Assembly: GCF_041734735.1 (NCBI RefSeq)
Contig: NC_134884.1
Span: 35,498,909 to 35,562,908, forward strand
Direction of reading: 5' to 3'
From: Babylonia areolata
Lineage: Eukaryota > Mollusca > Gastropoda > Neogastropoda > Buccinidae
DNA length: 64,000 nt
Part shown: piece after piece, positions 1 to 11,600 of the stretch
Layout of the letters: the number at the start of each line of letters is the position of its first letter
How positions within the stretch are numbered: position 1 is the first letter of the stretch
Notes under the pieces: generated by a model
The model's database searches: none
What the model saw: only the letters and a program-made list of their open reading frames with translations
Told to the model about the DNA's origin: nothing
Program-made: the position numbers and the translations under genes

Positions 1-400
1 GCGTCACTGCGGTCGGACAAATCCATATACGCTACACCACATCTGCCAAGCAGGTGCCTGACCAGCAGCGTAACCCAACGCGCTTAGTCAGGCCTTGAGG
101 AAAAAAAAGTAAAAAAAAAGAGTTAATAATAATTATAAAAAAAACAAAAAAAAAACAAAAAACAAACCCCAAAAAGTAAATTAAAAAAGAAGAAAATAAA
201 TAAATAAAATAAAAAACAACAAAAAACAAAAAAACCACAAAAAACCCAAACAAAAAAAAGAAGAAGAAAAAGAAATAAAATAAAAAGAAATAAGTAAATA
301 AATAAATAATAAATAAATACATAAAAAGAACTACTACTACTAATAATAATATTTATAAGGCGCAGAAACTTGATGAAGTCAGCTATAGGGCAAGTTCAGA
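1..400 (-). mobile_element. composite element: family C tail, A-rich tract and LINE-like 3' end
   Basis: 1-98 is an antisense family C tail (ggacaaatccatatacgcta). After 240 bp of A-rich sequence with (CTA)n, the segment aaggcgcagaaacttgatga follows. The same order recurs at 45,858-46,105, so this is one compound element. Confidence 0.65.
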
Positions 401-599
401 GGGCTTGTCATTGTTACCATTCCTGCATCCTGTTTGCCTTTTGATTTGGAGGCCTTCAGACTGGCCATGGGTCTGCCTCTTGGTTCCCTTGTGTGATGAC
501 TGCCAGGTGTACAGTAGTGTTTCAGTGTGGTGGTGGTGTGGGGCAAATCCTGCTGCTGTGTGACCCACTGTTTGCTGTACGGTTGACTGCTTGGCTCCC

Positions 600-660
600 C
601 CTGCTCTGTGTGTGTGTGTCAGGGTTGGGACTGAGTGAGAGAGAGAGAGAGAGAGAGAGG

Positions 661-694
<34 letters not shown>

Positions 695-724
695 GTATGT
701 CAGTTGTTGTGTGTATGGGTGGGT

Positions 725-759
<35 letters not shown>

Positions 760-797
760 TGTGTGTGTGTGTGTGTTAGTAAGTCAGTTGTGTGTTT

Positions 798-832
<35 letters not shown>

Positions 833-1060
833 TGTGTGTGTGTGTGATTTTGACCTTTTTGGTCGCTTCTGTTGACCATAGGCTCACGTTTTTCATTCAT
901 TTTCTCTGCCCATGTCTCCCTCTTTCATTCTCTGTCAGTCTGTTTCTGTTTTTGTCTCTGTCTCTTTGCCTGCCTGTCTGTCTGCCAGCCTGCCCATCTG
1001 TCTGTTTGTCTTTGTCTGTATCTGTCTGTCTGTCTCTGTGTCTTTTATGTTAAGTCCCAT
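600..1060. repeat. compound GA/GT microsatellite and TCTG-rich tract
   Basis: GA runs at about 640-658, 729-757 and 803-830 alternate with GT runs; 940-1040 is rich in ctgtctg. Reading frames here are repeat artefacts. Confidence 0.9.
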
Positions 1061-1417
1061 TTTTTGTTGTTGCAGTTTCTGTGAATTGCCACATACTTGT
1101 ATTGTTCATGATACTTTTCATTTTTTTACCACAGTTAAAAAAAAAAAAAAAGTCTTATCATAGAAAACATGCCTTCTGATTGGGATATCCTTCTCTGTGT
1201 ATGGTAACTCTGTTGCCATAGTTGTAGAAATCGGTTTGAAAAGTTGTAGCGAGAAAGTCTGCATGGATTATGCTTGATGTATGCTGTTTATGTTCCCTTT
1301 CTTTTTTCTTCCACACTTTTCAGTAATTTGTCGTTATAGTTACGTTATTGAATTGTCATAATAACTGCCTGTGCCCTTAAGTATGGAAGCCATTAAACTC
1401 CCAAGTAGCCAAAGCCA

Positions 1418-1823
1418 TTGATTGTATTGTATTGTAAAACTTCTTTTCACAATAGATTTCTCAGTAAAATTCAGGCTGCTCTCCCCTTGGGGAACCCCTC
1501 CCCACAATACAGCACCACCTACATATTTTTCTTCTTTTCTGTGTGTGCAAGTGTATTTGATTTACTATCAAAGTGGATTGGGTTGGGGTTTTTTTTATGG
1601 AATTTTGCTAGGGAAAACCCTATTGTTGCCATGGGTTCATTTATGTGTGCTAAGTACTTGCTGCTCTCAGTTTATCATCTCGTCTGAATGACTAAGCCCA
1701 GACCACCACTCAGGGTCTAGTGGAGGGAGAGGAAATACTGCCGAGTGTGGGATTCGAACCTGTATGCTCAGATACTCTTGCTTCCTGGGCAGACACATTA
1801 CCATTAGTCTTATCATTCCCCAT
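1418..1823 (-). mobile_element. SINE family B, old copy
   Basis: Antisense copy from the (ATACA)n-type tail to a degraded head (cacattaccattagtcttat). Family B has a tRNA-like head with a long variable arm and ends in aatttcacacagagaaatct. Confidence 0.8.
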
Positions 1824-1875
1824 AAGGCTGAATAAGACAAGTTCTGACAAGCCCTCACTGTGGCTGTTCAGTTTT

Positions 1876-2271
1876 GACGGGCGCAATAGCCGAGTGGTTA
1901 AAGCGTTGGACTGTCATCAATCTGAGGGTCCCGGGTTCGAATCACGGTGATGGCGCCTGGTGGGTGAAGGGTGGAGATTTTTCCGATCTCCCAGGTCAAC
2001 ATATGTGCAGACCTGCTAGTGCCTGAACCCCCTTCGTGTGTATGCGCAAGCAGAAGATCAAATACGCACGTTAAAGATCCTGTAATCCATGTCAGCGTTC
2101 GGTGGGTTATGGAAACAAGAACATACCCAGCATGCACACCCCCAAAAACGGAGTATGGCTGCCTACATGGTGGGGTAAAAACGGTCATACACGTAAAAGC
2201 CCACTCGTGTGCATACGAGTGAACATGGGAGTTGCAGCCCACGAACGCAGAAGAAGAAGAAGAAGAAGAAG
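1876..2271 (+). mobile_element. SINE family A, full length (tRNA-like head, GAA tail)
   Basis: Head gacgggcgcaatagccgagt with A-box-like agccgagtggtta and B box ggttcgaatca, then a conserved body of about 300 bp and a (GAA)n tail. It is in the OTUD6B intron before exon a. Confidence 0.9.
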
Positions 2272-4155
2272 TTTTGTGGACAGGTTGCCATCCTGCCTCT
2301 GTGGTGAGTTTGCTCTTACGTCATCATCTGTAGACCTTTCTTTTCTTTGTGTGCTGGATTCTTGTTTGGCCAGGCGGTCAAGCCCATTGTCCGTTGTGCT
2401 TGTGCCTAGATGTTAGCTCCACAGTTCTGTGCTCGTGTGTTAATACAGGTTACAGTGTAGCTTATCTGGGTCTCAGTGAGGAAAACAAAAGAGTACTTTT
2501 TTGTGTGTGTTGACTATGTTTGTCAATGGAGGTCGAACTGTTTGTCCTTCTAGAAGGTCTTTGTGCATTTGTTATGGGGATCTAATGATCCCGTCACCCA
2601 CTGGTCATTTCCCCCCCACCCCCCACTCCCATCCCACTCTTTTCTCATTGTACAGGTATGTCTAACAAAAATGTGGTCTTTGTACAGCCCTCTTTTTTTG
2701 TGGGGTTGGGGGGGTGGGGGTGGGGGGGGGGGGGGAGGTTCCATTTCATTTTCATGCGATGGATGAGGCTGTTGGTGTGACAGTTCTACCAAAATGCCAT
2801 TCCAGTTTTACTTGCTTTGATGGTTTAGCATTTATGCCAGTAAAGCCATTTTATGTCCACATGCCTTCTGGGCAAAGAACTAAAAATTAACAGCTGCATG
2901 AGCAAAGGAATTAAGAGCATGTTTGTAACCTTCACAGGCACAGAGTTCAGTGAATCCTGTATAAATGTTTTGTTTTAGGGTTTTCTGGAAAATGGTCAGA
3001 ACCTACATGGTTGTTTTTTTCCCTTTTTGGGGGGAAAAAAACAACAACAAAAAAACCCCAAACAAACAAACAACAACAAAAAAAACCCAACCAACTATGT
3101 GTATTTAGATACTAGTATTGTCTCTGCTTTACAAAGAGTGAAACCTGACTCGTTGCTTGATTGTTTAGAATATAGGATAACATAAAACAAATTAACCAGT
3201 AAATGAAATAATGTTTTTCAAAAGACTGAGAGAGGAATGGACTGGTTAAGAGATGAAACTGGTTTCTGCTCAGTCAGTGAATCTTTAACTCTCTCCATAC
3301 GAACGGCGAAAGAGACGACGTTAGCAGCGTTTCACCCCAATTGCCATCATCCAAATATTGCAAGAGGAAGACTCATATACTGAAGAGGTGAATGTTGACA
3401 AAGAATACCACAATTCTTACGACGGAAGCTAAAGGTTGGGTCATTCAGACACCCACTGGACATCCGAGGGGTCTGTGTAGAGGAGAAGAGAGAACTGGCC
3501 GTACTGAGTGAGTTAATTCGACTGAGAGAGGAAGAGACTGGTTGAGAGATACGACCAGTTTCTGCTAAGTCAGTGAATCTTTGATTAATGTATTCTATTT
3601 TTAAATTTATTCATTTATTTGTTTACTTATGTATCTGTTTATTTATCTTAATTATTTCTTTTTAGCCGAGTAATTTCTTGCTTCTGTAGTTAGTGGTATC
3701 ATCACACAGATTGTCCTGAATCCCCTTTACACCTCCACACCAGCTTTCATTGTATCATTGTCCTGGTCCTGACAGTCCATTAGGACCTGTCAGTATTAGG
3801 ACACCATTGTGCCACACACAGGATGAGACCCTGCACTGCTGCTGAATCACAATTCTGAGTGCCTGTTGGGAACAGATTTTGTTTGTTTTTGTTGTTTGTT
3901 TTTCAAATGCAGTAACTGATACTTTTCTGTGTCACTTTTGATGCCGCGAAATTTGATCTCTCCATGAAAAAAAGAAAAAGGTGGGGGTGTGGGGGGGAAT
4001 CAATCAGAACAACATTGAAAAAAAAAAAGAAAGAAAGGATGATTTTTCTTGAATAAATTGATCAAATAGTTCATTGTTCAGCAGGAATACATTCATCAGT
4101 TTGCACGGACATGAGCTTGTCCTTTGAATGTACCCTGATCGAACATTTTTAACAG
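2272..4155. other. OTUD6B intron, mostly unannotated
   Basis: Apart from MITE F, I see a G run (2,700-2,738), an A/C-rich run (3,036-3,090) and AT-rich sequence. No exon of the missing OTUD6B N-terminus is visible. Confidence 0.6.
3285..3516 (+). mobile_element. TTAA MITE, family F
   Basis: About 230 bp with imperfect inverted ends TTAACTCTCTCCATACG and CGTACTGAGTGAGTTAA. The flanking 60 bp (gactgagagaggaa...) is itself present on both sides. Confidence 0.85.
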
Positions 4156-4293
4156 GACAAGAAAAGCGCCAAGGAGCGTGAGCGAGATGTTCGCCTGAAG
4201 GAGGCAGCGGTGGAAAACCTGCTAGGGCCACGTCACCAGGAGAACCTGAAGCTGCAGTCACTGCTGGCACAGAGAGGGTTAAAAGTCTATCAG
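4156..4293 (+). CDS. OTUD6B: OTUD6B exon a (first in window)
   Basis: 46 codons, phase 0 at both ends, acceptor ttttaacag and donor gtgagtg. It encodes the end of the basic/acidic coiled coil and the linker to the OTU domain (ENLLGPRHQENLKLQSLLAQ). Confidence 0.93.
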
Positions 4294-4837
4294 GTGAGTG
4301 CATTGTATTGGATTGTATTGCATTGCATTGCATAGTAATTAGTATGGTATGGTATGGTACTGTATTTTATTGTATTGCATTGCATTGTATTGTGTTGCAT
4401 TGCATTGTATTGTATTGTATTGTATTACATTTTGTCACAACATATTTCTTTGTGTGAAATTGAGGCTGCTCTTCCCCAAGAGAGCGCATCGCCATCGTAT
4501 GGTACTGCCCATATTTTTTTTTTTTTTTTTTTTTTTTCTCTGTCTGAGGGTGTGGGTTCGAATTCCGCTCTCACCCTTTCTCCCAAGTTTTGAATGGAAA
4601 CTCAAACTGAGCATCTAGTTTTTCGGATGAGATGATTAACCGAGGTCCTGTGTGCAGCACGCACTTGGCGCACTGAAAAAGAACCCATGGCAACGAGAGT
4701 GTTGTCCTCTGGCAAAATTATGTACAAAGAAATCCACTTTGATACCAGTGATAGGTACACAGATATAATTATTAGCATGCACTCAAGGCCTGACAAGCGG
4801 ATTGGGTTATGCTGCTTTCAGGCATCTGCCTACAGAT

Positions 4838-4884
<47 letters not shown>

Positions 4885-5576
4885 ATTTGTCCGAATGCAG
4901 TGATACCTCCTTGAGAAACTGAAATTGAAAACTCTGTAGGTGTAATTGTTTCACTGTCCAAAGTGGAATTTTGCCAGCGACAGCTCTTTCGTTGTCATGG
5001 GTTCTTTTATGTGTTATAAGTGCATGTTCGCACACAGGACCTGAGTTTATTGTCTCATCAGGATGACTAGAACCCAGACCACCCCACCATTGAAGGTTTA
5101 GTGGAGGGGGTAGTAAAAAAAAAAAAAAAAAAAAAAAAAAATCAGTCCTTTTATGGGACTTGAACCTGTGGACACTTACTTCCTAGTCAAGTTCACAGCC
5201 GCTGGGCCACTGCTGCACTGTGTGTGTCTGTGTATGGGACTGGGATATGATGGATGGTTTGTGCATTGTGGAAACAGAGAGGATGAACGCAGGTGTTTCA
5301 GAAGTTTTCAGAAACATGAGAGAGGGGATTGCGTTTGGTCGATATACATTGTAGAGTATTGATTTGAAAATGCTTTCAAAAAAGAGATGAAATAATTGGA
5401 TGCAAGGAGAGAGAGAGCTGAAAAAGTGGGAGACCAGGGCGGAATTATTGCCATGTCTGCAGATGTTTTCCAGTTTGAATTTGTGTGTGTTTGCGTGCGT
5501 GTTTTGTTTGGTGAACAAAGAAAGAGATTAAAAAGAGGGATTGATAAAGTGATACTATAGTGTGTGTGAGGGGTGT

Positions 5577-5617
<41 letters not shown>

Positions 5618-8600
5618 CGTGCATGTGCGCGCATGCGTGTCTCATGTGTGTATCTGCTGATTGGTCTGATCATGAAGTAGAATGTTAGAGCTGAGTTTAT
5701 GGCCCATCACTTTACTTTGATTTGTGTTCTGCTTTTGTGTCCACAGATCCCGTCAGATGGAAATTGGTGAGTGTCTGTGAAATATGATATTTAGTAGTGT
5801 TGATGATAATAAATTAATGATGAAAACGATAATGAACATAGTATCTTTTGAATGATATTTGGTTAGTAGTCATTGTGAACCAGATTATCATTATGGTATA
5901 TGGGACTTACACTTTAAGAACTGAGTTATTGTATCATTTTGCTTTTGTGTGCTCTCTTTTGAATTTTTAACGAATGTCGTCTTCCTTTTTTTGTCTTAAC
6001 TTTTAATGCATAAAATGACAATGAATTTTTTTGGGGGTCTGTACTTAAGTTTTAACGCATAAAATGACAATGATATTTTTCTGTCTGTACTTAAAGTTTA
6101 ATGCATAAAATGATAATATGAGCATAGCATGCAAGTATGCCTTAGACTTGAAGAATTTTAAAAATGCAATATGCAAATATTTATTTATTACATCATTTTA
6201 TTTATTATTATTACATCTTTTTTTTCTGTTTCAGTATGTACAATGCTGTCAAACATCAGCTCAGCCAGCGTGGTTTGCAGGTATGGATTCTGTTTTTATG
6301 GATGAAATAATTTGGTGAATGAATGATGGAATATTATGCACATTTGTCTGTGCTGACCTGTCCATTCAATTAGCCGGCCTGTTTATGATTCTCTGTTCAT
6401 GTTTCATCATTATAGTTATGCAGTATTGATATGATTTTTTAAAATTTATTTTATAATTTTTTTTTTATTAAGTTTGGTAGATTGGTAATTAATTTAATGT
6501 CTGTAAACTGAAGTGATTTTAGATGGATTGGTAGATTGAACAAGATGGGATGAGCTCTGTCCATTTTCAATAGATTAAACAAAGCAAGATGAGATGGATA
6601 AATGGGCATATGGAGATGAGTTAGGAGGGATACATTGGAAGAAGTTAGATGAGACTGAATGGATGGACAGAAATATATATATATATCTATAGACAGAGAG
6701 AGAGAGATAAGTAAAGAAAAATTATTTTAAAAGACAGAAAGAAACAAACACATAATGCTGAACTTACTTATTATTGTATCCTTTCCCTGCCACAGAGATC
6801 AGGTTGGGTTCAATAGACAATAGGTCATATGACCGGAAGAACATAAAATCAATAGGTCATTTTGAAAATCAATAGGTCAAATATCACCCGTCCCGGGCTT
6901 TTTCAAACTTTAAGCCGAAGCTTGCGAAAGGCAGCGATAAAGATTCGTTTCGGATTTCGTTTCGTCACGGATCCGTATTTTAATAAACCAGTTTATAGTC
7001 ATTTCCTGTAGGAGCAGACAACAAAGCGATCGCGATCGTTAAAGAGAGAGAGAGAGAGAGAGAGATGGTTACTTTGGTTGACCGACTGGTCATAAAAACA
7101 AAAAGTCATGTGACCTGGCAACTTGAAAAACAATAGGTCATTTCAAAATTAAATGCGTCAATGACCGATGACCGATGTCGAACCTGATCCCTGCTGCCAG
7201 CGAATTTAGAGTACAGCACTACCTAGTACCAGAAGCACAGAAAAGATGGCGGTGTCAAAGAATAGCTGGGGATTTTCCTGTGCTGTGTACGGACTATGGC
7301 CTATCCTTCCACCAAAAATAGGAGCAGTAGGTTCACAGACAACTGACCAATAATCTGGTCACATTTTAAGGATTTATTTGCTCGACGTGGCAGGTGCTTA
7401 AATGCAACATTGGCAGTGAAAGCATTTTGATAATTGAAAAAAAAGAAAAAAAAAAAAGATCTCAAATGTAGGTATGATTCAATAAGTTCTTAGATAACTG
7501 CATTTGCAAAAGGAGAACTAGGAAAAGCTTTCGTGCACTCCCATGAAGGTTGGTTTATAAGTGCTTTACCATCAGCTACAGGCTGTGGTGTATTTTTGAC
7601 CATTTATTCATCAACTGACTCCATTGTTTGGATTTTGTGGAATTTTCATTTCAGTTCTTTTGACAGTTCTGTCCCCTAGAAAAGTCATAATGAACACTGA
7701 AAACAAGAAAACTACCAGTACGTCCTGATAAGTATTAGTATTATGTATTGTTTTGATTATTCTGTTGTTGTTTTTTTAAAGGAAACCAACGAAAGTCTGC
7801 GACAGAAGACGGCAGCTATTATGCGATCGAAACAAGATGATTTCCTGCCGTTCTTGACTCACCCAGAAACTGGAGATCCCTACACACCTGGTACTATTTT
7901 TTTTCTTTTTTTTTTTCCTCCAACATTTTAATTTTATTTTATTCAGACAAAGGCTTATAGATGAAAGTATGATATTATACACTGGGAAGTTACTACAGTA
8001 TATCATTGTTCTGAACATCAGTTGTTCCACATTAAGATTAATTTAGGTAGAACAGTAAATATTCATTTGCAGTAAATATTCATTCAAACATTGATCTGGA
8101 CAATGTGATATTATAACGCCCGGTTGCAGTGAAATTATGATAACAGCAGAATTTCCAATATCCGTTCACACATTGATTCCGTTGGTATTACTTTGCCCTG
8201 TGAACATCAAAACAGTAGAGGCAGAACAATGAGTATTCACACATTGATTCCATGTGATATTACAATACTCGGCTCACATCAAAGCATAGTCAGAACAATG
8301 AGTATTCATTCACACATTCATAGTAACATATCAATAATTATTCATTCACGCCTTGATTCTTCATGATACAGATCTTAGTGTTGTACAATGTACATGTATG
8401 GTGCCCATTTCTGCACAGATTTGTTATATATTGCATAGATATTCTAAAAACATACTTGTCAGTTTTATATGCCTGTTTAAAATCTTTTATGAATATTTGT
8501 AGTGTTGGTTTTGTTGTCCTTTTTGTTTTGTGTTTGTTTTTCTTCATTGATTGGTTAAAAGTTCAACAGATATAGGTAGTTGTGAGTACATTTGTGAAAT

Positions 8601-11600
8601 GCCAATCCAGTTTGGCCAGGACTGTCCAGCTGTGTGTTCACATTCCAACACAACATTTCAGTTCAACTAAAATCATTCATTAACGGTGAGCAAAAAGTAT
8701 AATTTTGATCAACTTATACACACACACAAAAATCATTTTATTTTTTAATTTTGATCAACTTACCCACTTTGCACTGTGTCAATTGCAGTAATTCATATGT
8801 TATTTTAAAAGAAAATAACACTAACATAGGAGAGCACTGAAAATAAGTTTTTTGTGTGGAGTGTTGAGCAAGCTTTTTGGAGTTTTGAAGTCATGATGAA
8901 GACTGGGGAAGTTTGAAACATTGACAGGTCTATTTTATGATTGAACAATGGAACGTTGATCAATGTTGGGCCGCTTTAGGTGGAATCACTCCCATTCCAG
9001 GACACTACTTTTGTTGTGACACTCGTTTCTTATTACGAGCAAAAATATTATTTGGATTTGTGTATGTAAATACTGGTGACGCTTCCCTTTGCCCTTCTCC
9101 CCCCTCTTTCTTTTTATATGTATCCACATTCTTAACCCTTTGCACACTTGCACAACCTATGTCAAACGATAAGAGTTATTGCTCTTTAATCCACCTCTTT
9201 GGTACTCTGCGGTCAGGTTGTACATTTTTTTTCCCTGTGTTATGTTGCAGAAAAGTTTGAGGAGTACTGCGAAGAGCTTGTGTCCACTCCTGCCTGGGGT
9301 GGTCATCTGGAGGTCAGTGTGTGTTATGTTGTGTGGCCCTTCTTCTCCTGTGCCCGTGGGCTGCAGCTTTCATGTTTGATGTGTACCATGCAACCAGCCT
9401 CAAAATGTCAAACATGGCACACCAGCCACAAAGTGTCAAACATTTTTTGATAGACCGCCAGGATCTGCATGATATCAGGCATAAACGCTTCACAGCTAGC
9501 TCCAAGAAGATGTGTGAGTGGTCTTTCATGTGTATGACCATTTTTGCACCACCATGTAGGCAGCCATGCTCCCATTTTTGGGGTTGTGCAGGCTGGGTGT
9601 ATTTTTGTTTCCATAACCCAAGATACTGACATGAACTATAGGGTCTTTCATGTGGATGTTTGATCTTCTGCATGCATATACACACAAAAGAGAGTTCAGG
9701 CACTAACAGGTCTGCACATCTGTTGACATGGAAGATCAGAAAGAAACAAAAGATGTCCACCCTCAGCCCACAAGGTGCCTTGATCAGGATTTGAACCCAG
9801 GATTTTCAGATTGAAAGTCCATTAATTTCTTCTTCTTTCGTGGGCTGCAACTCCCACATTTACTAGTGTATATACACGAATGGGCTTTTACGTGTATGAT
9901 CGTTTTTGCCACATCATGTAGGCAGTCATACTCCGTTTTCAGGGGTGGTCCATTGATTTAATCATCCAGCTGTTTCTGCCATTCAGTGTGGCCCGTTGTG
10001 AAAGTCTTGTGTTGCCTTGAGAAGTGGAACATGCTGATAATTGTTGTTAATGGCTTTATTCATAAATATGCTTTCAGTTAATATTTGTTGATGAATGTAG
10101 TTAGTTGGAAATGAAGTCAACAGCCTTTAAATGTGCATGCACAGATTTTCACATGAAGCAGCAAACCTGTTACATGCTTTATCCTTGGAGAAATTGCAGC
10201 AAAATGAATTTTAATGTTACTCATTGTGTTTTGAAACAGTTCTTTCTGAGTCTCTGACTGTACCCATGAAAGCTGATGTAGAACTCCAATGAAGATGAAT
10301 ATTATGACGGCTCCCTGCCATGTCAGAAGCTCTAACAGTACCCATGGAAGCTGACTTCATTCTCTGTATGAAGGGCCCTGATTGGTGCTTGTTTCGACGG
10401 GTGCAATAGCCGAGTGGTTAAAGCGTTGGACTGTCAATCTGAGGGTCCCGGGTTCGAATCTCGGTGAGGGCGCCTGGTGGGTGAAGGGTGGAGATTTTTC
10501 CGATCTCCCAGGTCAACATATGTGCAGACCTGCTAGTGCCTGAACCCCCTTCGTGTGTATATGCAAGCAGAAGATCAAATACGCACGTTAAAGATCCTGT
10601 AATCCATGTCAGCGTTCGGTGGGTTATGGAAACAAGAACATACCCAGCATGCACACCCCTGAAAACGGAGTATGGCTGCCTACATGGCGGGGTAGAAACG
10701 GTCATACACGTAAAAGCCCACTCGTGTGCAAATGAGTGAATGTGGGAGTTGCAGCCCACGAACGCAGAAGAAGAAGAAGAAGAAGGTGCTTGTTTCACGT
10801 GGGACCTTGGTCTACCATCTCATCCAAATGACTAGATGTTCAGTTTGATTTTCCAGTCAAACTTGAAGAAAGGGGGGGAGACAAGGATTTGAATTCAGAC
10901 CCTCATAGACACTGAATTAGCAGATAAGTGCCTTAACCATCTGTCAGTAGGGGCCCTTCTGCTTATGACTTTTGATAACTTTTTTGGAGGGTGACATATT
11001 TTCTACTCTGACCCATAGAAATGGACTGTCTGTGGGGGAAAGTCAGGGGAGCAAACCCGCAGTGTACGATAGCTGTCCCAACTATCAGGGTTGGAATTTG
11101 ATCATCATGGAGAGTGTCTTGCCCAAGTTACATCCCCACTCTCTCGGCCAAGAGAGTTTTGGGACAGTCGGCGTTGGGATGGTTCCCAAAGGCCAGCTAG
11201 CTCCCAAGGCTGCAGTGTTAAGAGCCAGTGCGATTTTGCCTCCAAGTTTGACAGTCAGTCCTTCACAAAGGACTAAGCTGTAAATGACTTCCCATTGCAG
11301 TGGAAAACCATTGATCGTACAGTTCTCACTTTGCTGTTGGCCCAGCTGTAAACTTATGTCAGTCTGTGATATAAGTTGAGTGTTGGGACTCCAGTGAAGT
11401 TGTGTGTATTGTGTGACAGCTACGCGCCATGTCGGAAGCACTGACTATACGCATGGAGGTGGTGCAGGCAGAGGGACCCAGAGTCACAGTGGGAGAAGAC
11501 TACACTGGGCCACCCATCATCCTTGTGTAAGTCAGCAGTGATGATTTGATGATGACAACAGTAACAATTGTGATGGTCTGAATGATGATATCAGTGTTAG

